From: Brassica napus
Lineage: Eukaryota > Streptophyta > Magnoliopsida > Brassicales > Brassicaceae
Assembly: GCF_020379485.1 (NCBI RefSeq)
Contig: NC_063439.1
Span: forward strand, 18,380,598-18,444,597
Length of the DNA: 64,000 nt
Reading direction: 5' to 3'
Shown here: in pieces, positions 23,848-33,006 of the stretch
Numbering within the stretch: position 1 is the first letter of the stretch
Layout: every line of letters begins with the position of its first letter
The notes under the pieces: model-generated
What the model was told of the DNA's origin: nothing
Database searches by the model: none
What the model saw: the letters and a program-made list of their open reading frames with translations, nothing else
Made by a program: the position numbers and the translations under genes

Positions 23848-24544
23848 CAGGGGTGGACAGGGCGATCGCCCATGGCCCATAGGCAAAAGGAGGCCCACTA
23901 TATTTTTAGTTTTTGCAATTTGTTAACATTTTAAGTTCTATTCTTTTTTTTTTTAGAAAACATTTTAAATTATATTCGCTGTTTTTTTTAACTTAAGTTA
24001 TATTTACTGTTGTTGACATAAAACAAACCCGGACCATATTATGATTATTGTTATTTGATCAAGAGTAACCCATTATAATAGAGTTTATAAAATCACAAGT
24101 TTAATGCTTGTACCTTTGGATTTTATCGAGTAGTTTTGGAATTTACTATAGAACAAACTAGAACCATATTATTATAGTTATTTGATCAAGAAGAAACCCA
24201 TTAGAATAGACTCTATAAAATCAAAAGCTTTTGTGAATGTATTTGTTAACAGTTTCTATTATTTTAAGATATTTTTCGTAATTACAGTTCAATTTTTATT
24301 TTCTAATCTTTTCAAGTTTGCATTTATATTTTGGACATTCATGTTCTTTTTTTTTGAACGACTTTTTTTTTTTGACCGACGGATATTCATGTTCCTATTC
24401 ATGAATCATATCTTATTTTTTCTTTTACTTGAACTGTTTTTCAGTCACACAAAAATGTGTTTCACGTAAATTTGTGACAAACTTAAGCGTTAGGGGTCTT
24501 TTTTTGTTTCTCCCAGGGCCTACTAAATGTTTAAGTTGGCCCTG
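23848..24544. mobile_element. Insertion inside the LINE, probably hAT-like (697 bp)
   Basis: The LINE reading frame is interrupted between the RT segment LSPFLFVLAMKVFSSLLPEP (ending about 23,840) and RITYHPRAEEVGLSHL (about 24,568). The intervening AT-rich block starts CAGGGGTGGACAGGGC and ends GTTGGCCCTG, matching the CAGGG...CCCTG ends of plant hAT elements. The 8 bases on each side do not form a convincing duplication. A pair of about 90-bp direct repeats lies at about 24,015-24,108 and 24,146-24,230. Confidence 0.6.
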
Positions 24545-24567
24545 GTTATTACACTCGAGGTTTAGCT

Positions 24568-26038
24568 CAGGATAACCTACCACCCAAGAGCTGAGGAAGT
24601 GGGACTTTCACATTTGATTTTCGCTGATGATGTGATGATATATTTTGATGGTGGAAGTGCTTCCCTACACGCAATCACTGAAACTCTGAAGGAATTTGTC
24701 GGTTGGTCTAGACCCCATTATAAAAGTACCTATAAGATATTTGGGATTACCTCTAATGCATAGACAGCTTAGGATATCAGGTCTTGGGCTGTAAAAATGC
24801 TAAGCTATGTTGGACGACTCCAGTTGATATCTTCGGTCATAAATGGGACAGTAAAATTCTGGATGTCAACTTTTATATTGCCTAAAAGATGTTTAAAAAA
24901 GATTGAATCTATGTACTCAAGATTTCTCTGGTCTGGTAGCATAGAAACAAAGGCATCAGCAAAGGTACACTGTACTCAAGTCTATCTACCGAAATCAGAG
25001 GGGGGTCTCGGCTTGAGGAAGTTTAGCGAATATAACAAGGTTCTGTGTCTCAGATTCATCTGGCTGTTGTTCTTATAATCCAACTCGCTATAGGTCCAAT
25101 GGCAAAAGCACCATCACCTCCAAAATAAAAGCTTATGGGCACTGGAAAAGAAAAATACCAACTTTGTGTCTTGGAATTCTACTCTCTCTCTCAGACTGTT
25201 GGCAGAGAACTTCATCATGTGTAAAGTCCACAATGGAGAGATTAGTTGGTTTTGGTATGACAGTTGGACACCATTTGCCCAACTCATCAAATTTTTAGGA
25301 TTGAATGGAGCAAGAGACCTGAGAGTGCCGATCAGCGCATGTCAAAGATGCAAAAACAGCTTCGGGTTGTCTCTTGCCTCAACCCTACTCTGAAAACGCT
25401 TTGCAGCTTCATATTCATCTTACTACCATCACCGGCCCGCTGCAACTCAGTGACCAGAATTCATACCATTGGGTTATTGATGGTAATGATAGCAAGGGTT
25501 TCTCTTCATCAAGAACTTGGAAGGTCCTTTGACTGGTCCAAATCAATCTTGTTCTCTGGCGCTATCCCATGACAAGCTTTCATCATGTGGCTTGCTAATC
25601 TTAACAAGTTGCCAACTAAAGTGAGGATGTCTTCTTGGGGCCTCAACGTTCAAACTGCCTACTGTTTCTGCAACAATCATGGAAAGTCAAGAGACCACTT
25701 GCTCCTTTCCTGTTCTTACACGGCATCACTTTGGAGGCCGACCTTCGCTAGTCTTGACCGTCACCACACTCCCTTCATTTCATGGAGCAAGCTCACGTCA
25801 TGGATCAGAGTTTCTGTTACTTCAGCGCCGTCCACCGTTAAGAAGCTGGCCACTCAATCACTGCTAAACAACACATGGAGACAATGCAACTGAGCCCTCC
25901 ACCTCAACGGATTCGCCCCACTGGAGACGACGTTCAACCTCATCAACAGGGACATCCACAACGTTATCAATGCGATAAGATATAGGAGAAAGTTCCCTTC
26001 TCTTATGAAGGTTTGGATTCAATGTACATGTTCATTGA
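24568..26038 (+). pseudogene. LINE reverse transcriptase palm and C-terminal region
   Basis: Begins after the insert with HLIFADDVMIYFDGG (FADD catalytic box, about 24,610-24,660). Next comes the thumb region (LSYVGRLQLISSVINGTVKF; MSTFILPKRCLKKIESMYSR, 24,797-25,076) and the zinc-binding region near 25,585-25,893 (NKLPTKVRMSSWG, HGKSRDHLLLSCSYTASLW). It is spread over all three frames with several stops. The order and spacing are those of the C-terminal half of a crucifer L1-type ORF2. Confidence 0.8.
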
Positions 26039-26115
26039 TTTAATCATGCGTGTCAACTTTGTTTTTTATTTTCTTTTTGCCAAGGTTTCACAAAAATATG
26101 ATTATGTAAAAATAA

Positions 26116-26674
26116 ACGTAAAACTTTCGTTCTAATGATACTTACAGTTTAGCAAAAAAATATGTGTGAAAATATTAAAAAATATTATCTTTAAAAATGG
26201 AGGAACAATAATTCATGAGCCCGAAATTAAATGGTTTAAAGGGAAAGCTTCATAACTATATGGGACAACTAGGAAGCTGAAGATTGTAAGGATCTAGGGA
26301 GAATACTTCACCCTTGGTTCACGTAGTATTTTTTTACAAAAGAACAAAACTAAAACCTGAAGGAAAGAAAGAAAAGAATAAAGGGGCATCGAAAATGGCG
26401 CATATAAGAATATAAACCACACAAGATAAGCTAAGCGTGACGAAGACAGTTTCTTTGACACATGTAAATATATCTAATTTAGCGAGACCCAACTTTTAAA
26501 GTTACCAAGGTGTATCCGTCCAGCGTATATTTGTTCCATTACCATCACTCATTATTTGCCCTTACTTACATCATCATATCATCATGCTATTATCAGTCGA
26601 ACAAGGAAATACTGTGATATGGAACGTTTGGAAGATGGGATACGTACATGCATGTAAATGAGTCGAAACTATTA
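26116..26674. other. Intergenic gap between LINE and Harbinger element
   Basis: AT-rich; no ORF, bounded repeat or RNA gene seen. Confidence 0.5.
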
Positions 26675-27435
26675 GAGCGGCTGCAACGGGAGTCCGTCAT
26701 GAGTCCATAGACGAAGTCCTTAGGATATTTGAATTAAGATATTGTGAAATGGGCTTGTTTTTAGACGGACCTGTACGGATCAATCCGTTAATAAGGGATC
26801 CAAGGATTGAGTCCTTCGTGTACACGTGTCATGAGATGGTTGGGCCTTGGATACTTTTGTGTTCCGTTTAGGTGAAAAAAAAATTCATTCGTGTTTGAAC
26901 CCGAGAAAAAAAAATTCAGAGCTCAAGTGAAGAGGCGATTTCTCTCCGTCGTCGATCGTCGGCTTCCGTTATCTTCAAAGGCAAATCCCGTTTCTCTGCG
27001 TTAGATTTAAGCATAGGTTAGCTTCGTTGTTGTTCTCGTGACCCTCTTTGGTTCCTATTTCCGTCGAATCGAATTGGGGATTTCTTCGATTTAGGGTTTC
27101 TAAAAGTTTCGATTTTGGAATTTGTTTTGAATTCGTTTATGTTCAATTGGGGATCATTTTGTTTGTAGTTTGGGTTTCAATTCGTTTTGGGTTTCAAAAC
27201 ACCAATTGTTTTCAGGGAAGATTTTGTCATCTATTTGTTTTCTTTGTATTGTTTAGCTTCCATGTATAGATAGGTTACTTGTATTGTTTTGAGCTTATCT
27301 TATTTTCTGCTTAGTTCGAAAACTACTTAACTAGATCCCTCATTAGTCTCTGTTGTTGCGTTTTGTTTTTAATATTTTTTTTTCTTATTCGCTAACATAG
27401 TTTCTCTTACCATATTTTCTGCAGGTGAACGAACC

Positions 27436-27744
27436 ATGGGCCAAGACTATAGCTACAGTCAGCCTTCTTCTTCGTCAGAGGAGTTAGACATCACCTCTTT
27501 AATTGTAGCAGAAGGTGAACTCTACGCCAATGAAGTTGAGAGTAATAACTTCACAATTTCACAGGAGTATCAGTACGCAGCTGCACCTGAGGCCGATGAA
27601 GGGATCCCAATGACATGCTATTGCGGTAGTGAGCCTGTAGTTAAAACGTCGTACACTCCAAAAAATCCATACAGGAGGTACTTCTCCTGCAACAACGTCG
27701 ACGATGGAGAGTACTTCACAGGTGGAAACCGAGATGCCAACTAA
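27436..27744 (+). CDS. GRF-type zinc-finger ORF embedded in the Harbinger element
   Basis: A 102-residue ORF with ATG in good context (ACCATGG) immediately after a CTGCAG|G acceptor, suggesting a leader intron that begins after about 26,990. It starts MGQDYSYSQPSSSSEELDI, has an acidic linker, and then a GRF-like zinc finger (TCYCGSEPVVKTS...TPKNPYRRYFSC, residues about 57-83). Three of the four expected Cys ligands are visible; the fourth is lost where the frame ends EYFTGGNRDAN. Proteins of this kind are numerous in crucifer genomes. Here the flanking inverted ends show it is carried by a transposon and not a host gene. Function unknown; GRF fingers bind nucleic acid in other proteins. Confidence 0.6.
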   Translation: MGQDYSYSQPSSSSEELDITSLIVAEGELYANEVESNNFTISQEYQYAAAPEADEGIPMTCYCGSEPVVKTSYTPKNPYRRYFSCNNVDDGEYFTGGNRDAN

Positions 27745-27856
27745 TATGAATAATATATTTCCCACGCGGAATGATCTACGTGATAGGCAAACGCATGAAC
27801 GATTGAAAAATGATTTAATTCAAAATATTTGGAATAAATTTGGTGATGAAGATTAG
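27722..27856 (+). pseudogene. C-terminal tail of a PIF/Harbinger-type transposase
   Basis: In the +1 frame relative to the GRF ORF and overlapping its end, the sequence reads VETEMPTNMNNIFPTRNDLR, then RQTHERLKNDLIQNIWNKFG and a TAG at 27,854-27,856. The pattern RDRxxHxxLKxDLIxxIWxKFG is the usual C-terminus of PIF/ALP1-like DDE transposases. Only this tail remains, joined directly to the GRF ORF, as expected from an internal deletion of a two-gene Harbinger element. Confidence 0.6.
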
Positions 27857-28158
27857 AAATTTTTCTATATTTATGTTAAATAATTGTTTTTATCTTTAAT
27901 TGTTGTATTTTTATGTTTAATTAATGTATTTTATGTTTAATTATTGTATTTTATGTTAATTTATGGTATTTATTCATCTAATATATGAAAAATTTATTTC
28001 ACTAAAAAAACCATTTTTTAATTCCTAAGGATTCTAATTTTGGGATCATCATTGTACATACATTTTTCACAAGAGTCCTTAACTATTCAAAAAAAAAAAA
28101 AAAAATTACTAATCTAATCCTAAGGACTCCACAATGGGTATCACCATTGTGGATGCTC

Positions 28159-29400
28159 TTACACAACTCTGGTACGAGTTCATTTTCACTAATAGGCTAG
28201 CGATAATAAACTATACATTGATATTTGTTTAAAACATGTTTCTCAATTTCCTGTTATTTTGAAAAATACTATAGATGTTAGTTGAAAACATTTAAAAGTT
28301 GATCTCAACTTCGTGCACATAAGACATCAGCCACGAAACTGGAATTAAGTCAAACCAAAATAAATCATCTCCGGATCAGTTGATGAAACACAATAATCTT
28401 CCTTAAGCAAGATCGCCACTACACTAGCACATTCATACATGAACATATAAACCTCCCCATGATATAAATAAACAAACTTGGATCTGTATTTGGTATTGAC
28501 TTTCCTTCAATAACGTGATTCGAATACGTATACGGAAATTCTGATAATGTATACTATATATTTTAACTAATATATGTCGTTTTAAAAATGGAATGTAACG
28601 TATTTATCCGTGAAAATGAATGGATTGCATATGCTCTCATAAAAGTTGAGATACCTATTTGGTTTATTTCAACTTGTCAAACCTTATGCTTATCCAAAGA
28701 AATTTGAATAATATTCGAGAAGAATTTAAATAAGTTGCCTTATACCTACTGTATTTGGTTTATTTCAAGTTGTCAAATCCTATGCTTATTCAACGAAATT
28801 TGAAATAATATTCGAGAAGAATTTAAATAAGTTGCCTTACTTTTTTTTTAGTATAACTGGAGAACATATTCCTCTATATTTGTGTGGGTCGCACCTCTAT
28901 GCCTTTTAAATCATCAACTAAGGGACCTAATTGTTTGAAGATATAAAAAATCTACATTGTGTAATTTAATTTAATGTTCTGTTACAGTCCTGTTTTTCTT
29001 AGTTGTTGGTTTTAGTGAAATTATAAACTGTTTATTGCAATTTAAATACATAACTAGATCTGGTTTTGTTTGGTTACAACTTTCGTACCACTACTGTATT
29101 TGACTTTTCTTAAAAATCAATGTGAACTCAAACCTTACACAACAAATGTTTCCTACGTTACCAAAGACCACAAAAGATTACGTTACCACATAGGCACATA
29201 TGGTCTTCTTTTTTCGTCATAGATGATTTTATATTTACAACATTGTTATATATATGGAAATGGAAAATAAACACTTCAGCTAAAATAAATCATTTTTTCA
29301 CCGAAAATGAATGGAGGGAAACGTATGCATATAAACTTCGTATAATAGGAACTGAAAATAAATATGTTCTTAACCAAAGATATTAACTCAAAAATATGTT
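28159..29400. other. Intergenic gap between the Harbinger element and the second LINE
   Basis: AT-rich, no supported gene. It contains a two-copy tandem repeat of 96-bp period at 28,651-28,848. Confidence 0.5.
28651..28848. repeat. Two-copy tandem repeat, period 96 bp
   Basis: The block ATTTGGTTTATTTCAA...AATAAGTTGCCTTA occurs at about 28,657 and again at 28,753 with only a few substitutions and a one-base indel. A local tandem duplication. Confidence 0.75.
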
Positions 29401-29408
29401 CTCTAGCT

Positions 29409-30039
29409 ATGCCAATTCATGTTTTGTCTTGCTTTCGTCTACCGAAAACAGTTACAAAGAAGTTTACAGGTGTAGTTACACACTTTTAGTAGAGTAGTAA
29501 TGGAAATAAAAAAAAGTATGCACTGTTTTTCTGGGATAAATTGTGTAAGAGAAGAAAGGCTGGGTTTTCAAGATCTACAAAATTTTAATATTGTTCTTTT
29601 GGTAAAACAATTATGGAAGGTAATAGATAAACCTGAACCTTTATTCGTAAATGCTTTTAAAGAAAAAAATTTTAGGAAATCAGTTCCTTTGTATCCAATT
29701 AAGTTTTACTCTCCATCCATAAAATGAGAAGTATAACTTCAGCTCGATCTTTGATTAAAAAAGGGTTAATCAAAAGAGTGAGAAAATTTTCAAGCATTTT
29801 TTTATGGAATGATCTATGGATCTCCGCTCCTCGTCCGAGGTCAGCACTACCAAAATCTCATAATCAATTCTTGAACATGTAACTTAAAGTAAAAGATTTA
29901 ATTAATCCAACTGATCTATCCTAGAATTTGAATTTGCTTAATGCATATATTCACCAGAATGATGTGAGTATTATACGGACTATGGCTTTCAGTTGACATC
30001 TAAAACAAGATTCATATGGATTGCATTTTACTGAACATG
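29409..30039 (+). pseudogene. LINE ORF2 C-terminal fragment, upstream of the insertion
   Basis: Frameshifted remnants of the region after the RT domain, with motifs listed under the parent element. The longest open piece is 29,500-29,727. Further frames give GLIKRVRKFSSIFLWNDLW and a DLINPTDLS motif near 29,900. No catalytic RT motifs remain. The translation stops at the insertion point after FTEH. Confidence 0.75.
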
Positions 30040-30200
30040 CGCACTACAAGAAATATCAGCATTAGTAGCATGCCGATAACGCTTCCATAAAGTTTTCGTA
30101 GCGTTTTCACTTTTCACAAGCGCTAGGTCTGCTGCAGCTATGGTAAGATCCACTCCTATCGTAGCGTTTTTTCATGAGCTATAATAACTATAGATATTGT

Positions 30201-30932
30201 TAGGGGTGGGCAAAAAACCGAACCGAACCGAGTCAAACCGAATCAACCGAACCGAAACCGATTCATACCGAACCAAAGCCTATTTCAAACCATTCAGTTG
30301 AAGATTTCCCCAACCCAAATGGTTCGGTTCGGTTCTGTTTGACACCGAACCGAACCGAGAAGCCGATGTGTTTTTGTAATTATTTAAATTAAAAATATTA
30401 GTAATACCAATATACTAAAATTCTAATACTAAAGCACATATTTTTCACTTTTTATTCATTAACATATATTCTTCTAACCTAATATTTAATATGTAATCAT
30501 CAAAATATTTGATATAAAATATTTCAATCATTGTAGGCTATTTAATTTTTATGATATAAGAGACATTACTAATGATGTTGGTTTTTTTTAGTTTAGTTAA
30601 TTTTCTTTTTTTTAATTCTTATATATACTTTTGTGACTTTTTAAAAGTTTTTGTTTCAGTTTTATATTGAATTTAGTTCAAATAATTTATGTTTACATAA
30701 TTTATGCTGTAAAACATAATTTCTCTTAGAAAAAATAAATTAAGAAGGATCTAATTAAAAAGATCCAAAAAAACAAACGCCACCGAATACAAACCGAACC
30801 GAATACAAACCAAACTGAATATAAACCGAACATAAACCGAATCAAACTAATTATGGTTTACTTCAGTTGGAAAAATACTAGAACAAAACTAACCAAACCG
30901 AACCAAGAAAATAACCAAAGTGCCCACCCCTA
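30201..30932. mobile_element. Non-autonomous hAT element, 732 bp, TSD GATATTGT
   Basis: Perfect 12-bp inverted ends TAGGGGTGGGCA/TGCCCACCCCTA are flanked by an exact 8-bp duplication, GATATTGT, at 30,193-30,200 and 30,933-30,940. The interior consists of CCGAACCGAACC repeats near both ends and an AT-rich centre. There is no transposase. This ties the dispersed CCGAACC repeat family of this genome to a hAT-type mobiliser. Confidence 0.85.
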
Positions 30933-31259
30933 GATATTGTAGCACTAATCTTCGGCTGTACAATAATCGTAAATATCATTTCATATGTGCTATAATGTAT
31001 TTTTTCAATGCTTTTTCTTTTTCATGGTGCTGTAAAATAATTTATAAGAAACATAAATATAAAGCTATAGTGTTAAAAATAACTAAGTTTATTAAATTAA
31101 TTAATTAATTAATAATATAATAATATAATTTAAAAATCGCAAATTAATTCATAATTAAAAATTAATTTTATTTATTAATTAGAATCAGTATTCAGTATAC
31201 AGATAATTAAAGAAAATATTAAACCAAAAACTAATTCAAGACATTAAACCAAAACGTAA

Positions 31260-31455
31260 TTAACCTAAGGTCCTAAACCTAAAACCTAAGCCGCTCCCAG
31301 AGCCCCCGCCTCCAGCTTTGTAACCGTAGTCCTCCGCCTCCAGCCTCCAGAGCATCCGCCTCAAGCCTCTGTTCTCTTCTTTAATCCTGAGATCGAGCCA
31401 TTTTCTGTGCATCTTCCCTAACTTGAATGTAGTTGTCCTCTATCATAAATAACTG
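31260..31455 (-). pseudogene. CACTA-type second-protein C-terminus (coiled coil plus Gly-rich tail)
   Basis: On the minus strand the frames give EDNYIQVREDAQKMA and, after one frame change, IKEENRGLRRMLWRLEAEDY followed by a GGGGSGSGLG tail. A short coiled coil followed by a Gly/Ser tail is the usual end of TNP1/En-Spm-associated proteins in plants. It is isolated from any N-terminal part, which may have been separated by the gypsy insertion at 31,941. Confidence 0.45.
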
Positions 31456-31628
31456 CAAGCCAAACACAAGTGTTCAACAATATTCTTTGAAAGACATGGA
31501 AATGGTTGGGGAATTGGTATGAGACAAACCTCGAGGTGGCTAGCAACAAAATCCTCCGCATTTTTTAACTAAGAACAGAAAACCAAAACACCACTTCTTG
31601 TCCTTCCCTGTTCCTTCTTAGATCTGTA

Positions 31629-31864
31629 GGGCATCTCCAGCCCCCTCTATTTTTAACTCTAACATAAAATTTAGAGTGAAAATACTCGTACTAATTTTTC
31701 ACTCTATAATAAAGTGAAAACTAGGTTTACTCCAAATATAATAACTTATTTATTTTTTGTTTATCACTCTATTTTTTACTATCATTGGAGCAAACTCCAA
31801 CTCTATTATAGAGAGTTACTCTATTTTAGGAAAAAAATAGAGTAAACCATTGGAGATTGTCTTA
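31629..31864. mobile_element. Possible MITE, ends GCATCTCCA
   Basis: Left GGGCATCTCCAGCCCCCTCT and right complement AGACAATCTCCAATGG share an ATCTCCA core; the interior has inverted CTCTATTTTT/AAAATAGAGT blocks. Target duplication not clear. Confidence 0.4.
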
Positions 31865-31940
31865 ACCAAAACAAAAATTAATTACAAATAAAAAGGAAGA
31901 TGAAAAGAAAGAGAGAACAGATGGAAGTGACTTTACCAAG

Positions 31941-32415
31941 TGTTTGTACATGATTCAGTTGATTAGAATGATGAACTTAGGAATGGGGTGACTAAAGACG
32001 TTTTTATTAGAATCAAACAAGAGATTACAAGATTGACGGGAAGTAAGGAGACAAGATCAAAGGTTTAAGCAACAAGATCAAAGAGATGATTAGGAAACCC
32101 TAAATCTAGCTGCTTAGTCTGTAAGTTGTCCAAAAGTCCCCTCTTCTTGTCTTCTCCTCCCCTCTTATAGTGCCTTCGTCCTTGATGCCCTAATAGTATT
32201 GTACATTGGGCCTTGTTATGAAAGGCCGAGTACACGGGCCTTGGTACTGTTCTCTCTAAGCCGGGTACATTTAATCGGCTTAGTTAATCGGCTAAAAGTA
32301 CTCTGGGGTCGAGCCGACGTCTTTAGCCGCTAAGCCGACTAAACTCAGTCGAGCTTGTCGGGCTAGGGCCTGTTATTTGATGGGCCTTGTGGAGGGATGT
32401 AATCCATCTCCTACA
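31941..32415 (-). repeat. 3' LTR of the gypsy element
   Basis: 475 bp, TG...CA (TGTTTGTACA on the plus strand, CTCCTACA at its end). Nearly identical to 43,124-43,598. The 3' position follows from the minus-strand coding direction. A cluster of five differences within 18 bp (about 32,196-32,213) holds a third of all differences between the LTRs. Confidence 0.92.
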
Positions 32416-32432
32416 ATAAGTCCCCCCCTCAG
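32416..32432 (-). promoter_or_regulatory. Polypurine tract for plus-strand priming
   Basis: Immediately inside the 3' LTR; on the minus strand it reads TGAGGGGGGGACTTAT up to the LTR border. Confidence 0.7.
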
Positions 32433-32833
32433 TTCACTTGTGAGCGGCTTGTCGGTCTCAGTGAATTTGTGGGCCAGGTTCGTTCGTATAACAGATCCTA
32501 ATGCCGGTGACAGCTCGTTTCGCCAGTATGTGATTTAAGTCGCGCGCTGCATCTAGTCGCTCCAAGCTGCGACTTTCATGATGCGTTGTGTTTTAATCGG
32601 GAGGTGAACTTCTCGAACTAAGAGCTCGGGTGGTTTTTTGATGGTTAACTCCGGCAAACCGGTTCGGATCGAAACCGGGGATTGGTTTCGGTTGAATTTC
32701 TCGATTGGAACCGGTTCGAGCGAGAAACTGAACCGTCGCGAGTAAGATTTTGGGCATTTAGGCGGCCTTTGAAGCCCATTTAGGCCTTTGTAGACCTAAT
32801 GATTACGCTTCGGAGAGTGTGCCTTCGTTTTTG

Positions 32834-32843
32834 CTATAAATAG
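32834..32843 (+). promoter_or_regulatory. TATA box of the opposite-strand ORF
   Basis: CTATAAATAG lies 164 bp upstream of the ATG at 33,007, on the strand opposite to gag-pol. The CTCTCATTTGC...TCTCTGCAGACTC stretch that follows is pyrimidine-rich like a plant leader. It implies an internal promoter independent of the LTR. Confidence 0.6.
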
Positions 32844-33006
32844 GCGTCTCTCATTTGCTTTCGTCATTCTTCTCTGCAGACTCAGGTATTCCACTTTCTC
32901 TCCCTTCTCTCTACTTTTATTTTCTCTCTCTAGATAAGCCTTCTGTAGCATAGGGTTTTCCACTTAGGATCTAGCTGGTTTAGTCGTCCCCCCGAATAGA
33001 AAGGAT

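Larger units (their letters stand above)
21390..26115 (+). mobile_element. L1-type LINE, decayed and split by a hAT-like insert
   Basis: Pieces in order on the plus strand are: an ORF1-like tail (21,480-21,812, including an acidic EDISLELEHDTSN stretch); the start of the apurinic-type endonuclease, frameshifted (from about 21,845, WNVRG-like, then IWVVWHPS at about 22,030); endonuclease C-terminus plus reverse-transcriptase N-terminus in one long frame; RT palm with the FADD box; and a zinc-binding/ribonuclease-like C-terminal region to about 26,040. The interval 23,848-24,544 is foreign. Multiple stops and frameshifts make it dead. The 3' tail near 26,100 is A-rich. This is the usual Brassicaceae LINE architecture. 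Confidence 0.85.
26675..28158 (+). mobile_element. PIF/Harbinger-type deletion derivative carrying a GRF ORF (1,484 bp, TSD TTA)
   Basis: The left end reads GAGCGGCTGCAACGG and the right end complements to GAGCATCCACAATGG, imperfect inverted ends of the GAGC class. TTA is duplicated on both sides (26,672-26,674 and 28,159-28,161). Subterminal AGTCCTTAGGAT-like motifs occur near both ends (26,715-26,735 and 28,025-28,130). The interior has a leader with a probable intron, a GRF zinc-finger ORF (27,436-27,744) and the tail of a PIF-type transposase (27,722-27,856). The catalytic DDE part is absent, so the element depends on helpers. Confidence 0.75.

Noticed and set aside
24182..24469. Phe-rich plus-strand ORF
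   Set aside because: Low-complexity T-rich DNA within the hAT-like insert; composition explains the hydrophobic translation.
23840..24552. 8-bp target duplication around the LINE insert
   Set aside because: The flanking octamers CTTAGTTG and GTTATTAC share only about half their positions, so I do not claim a duplication.
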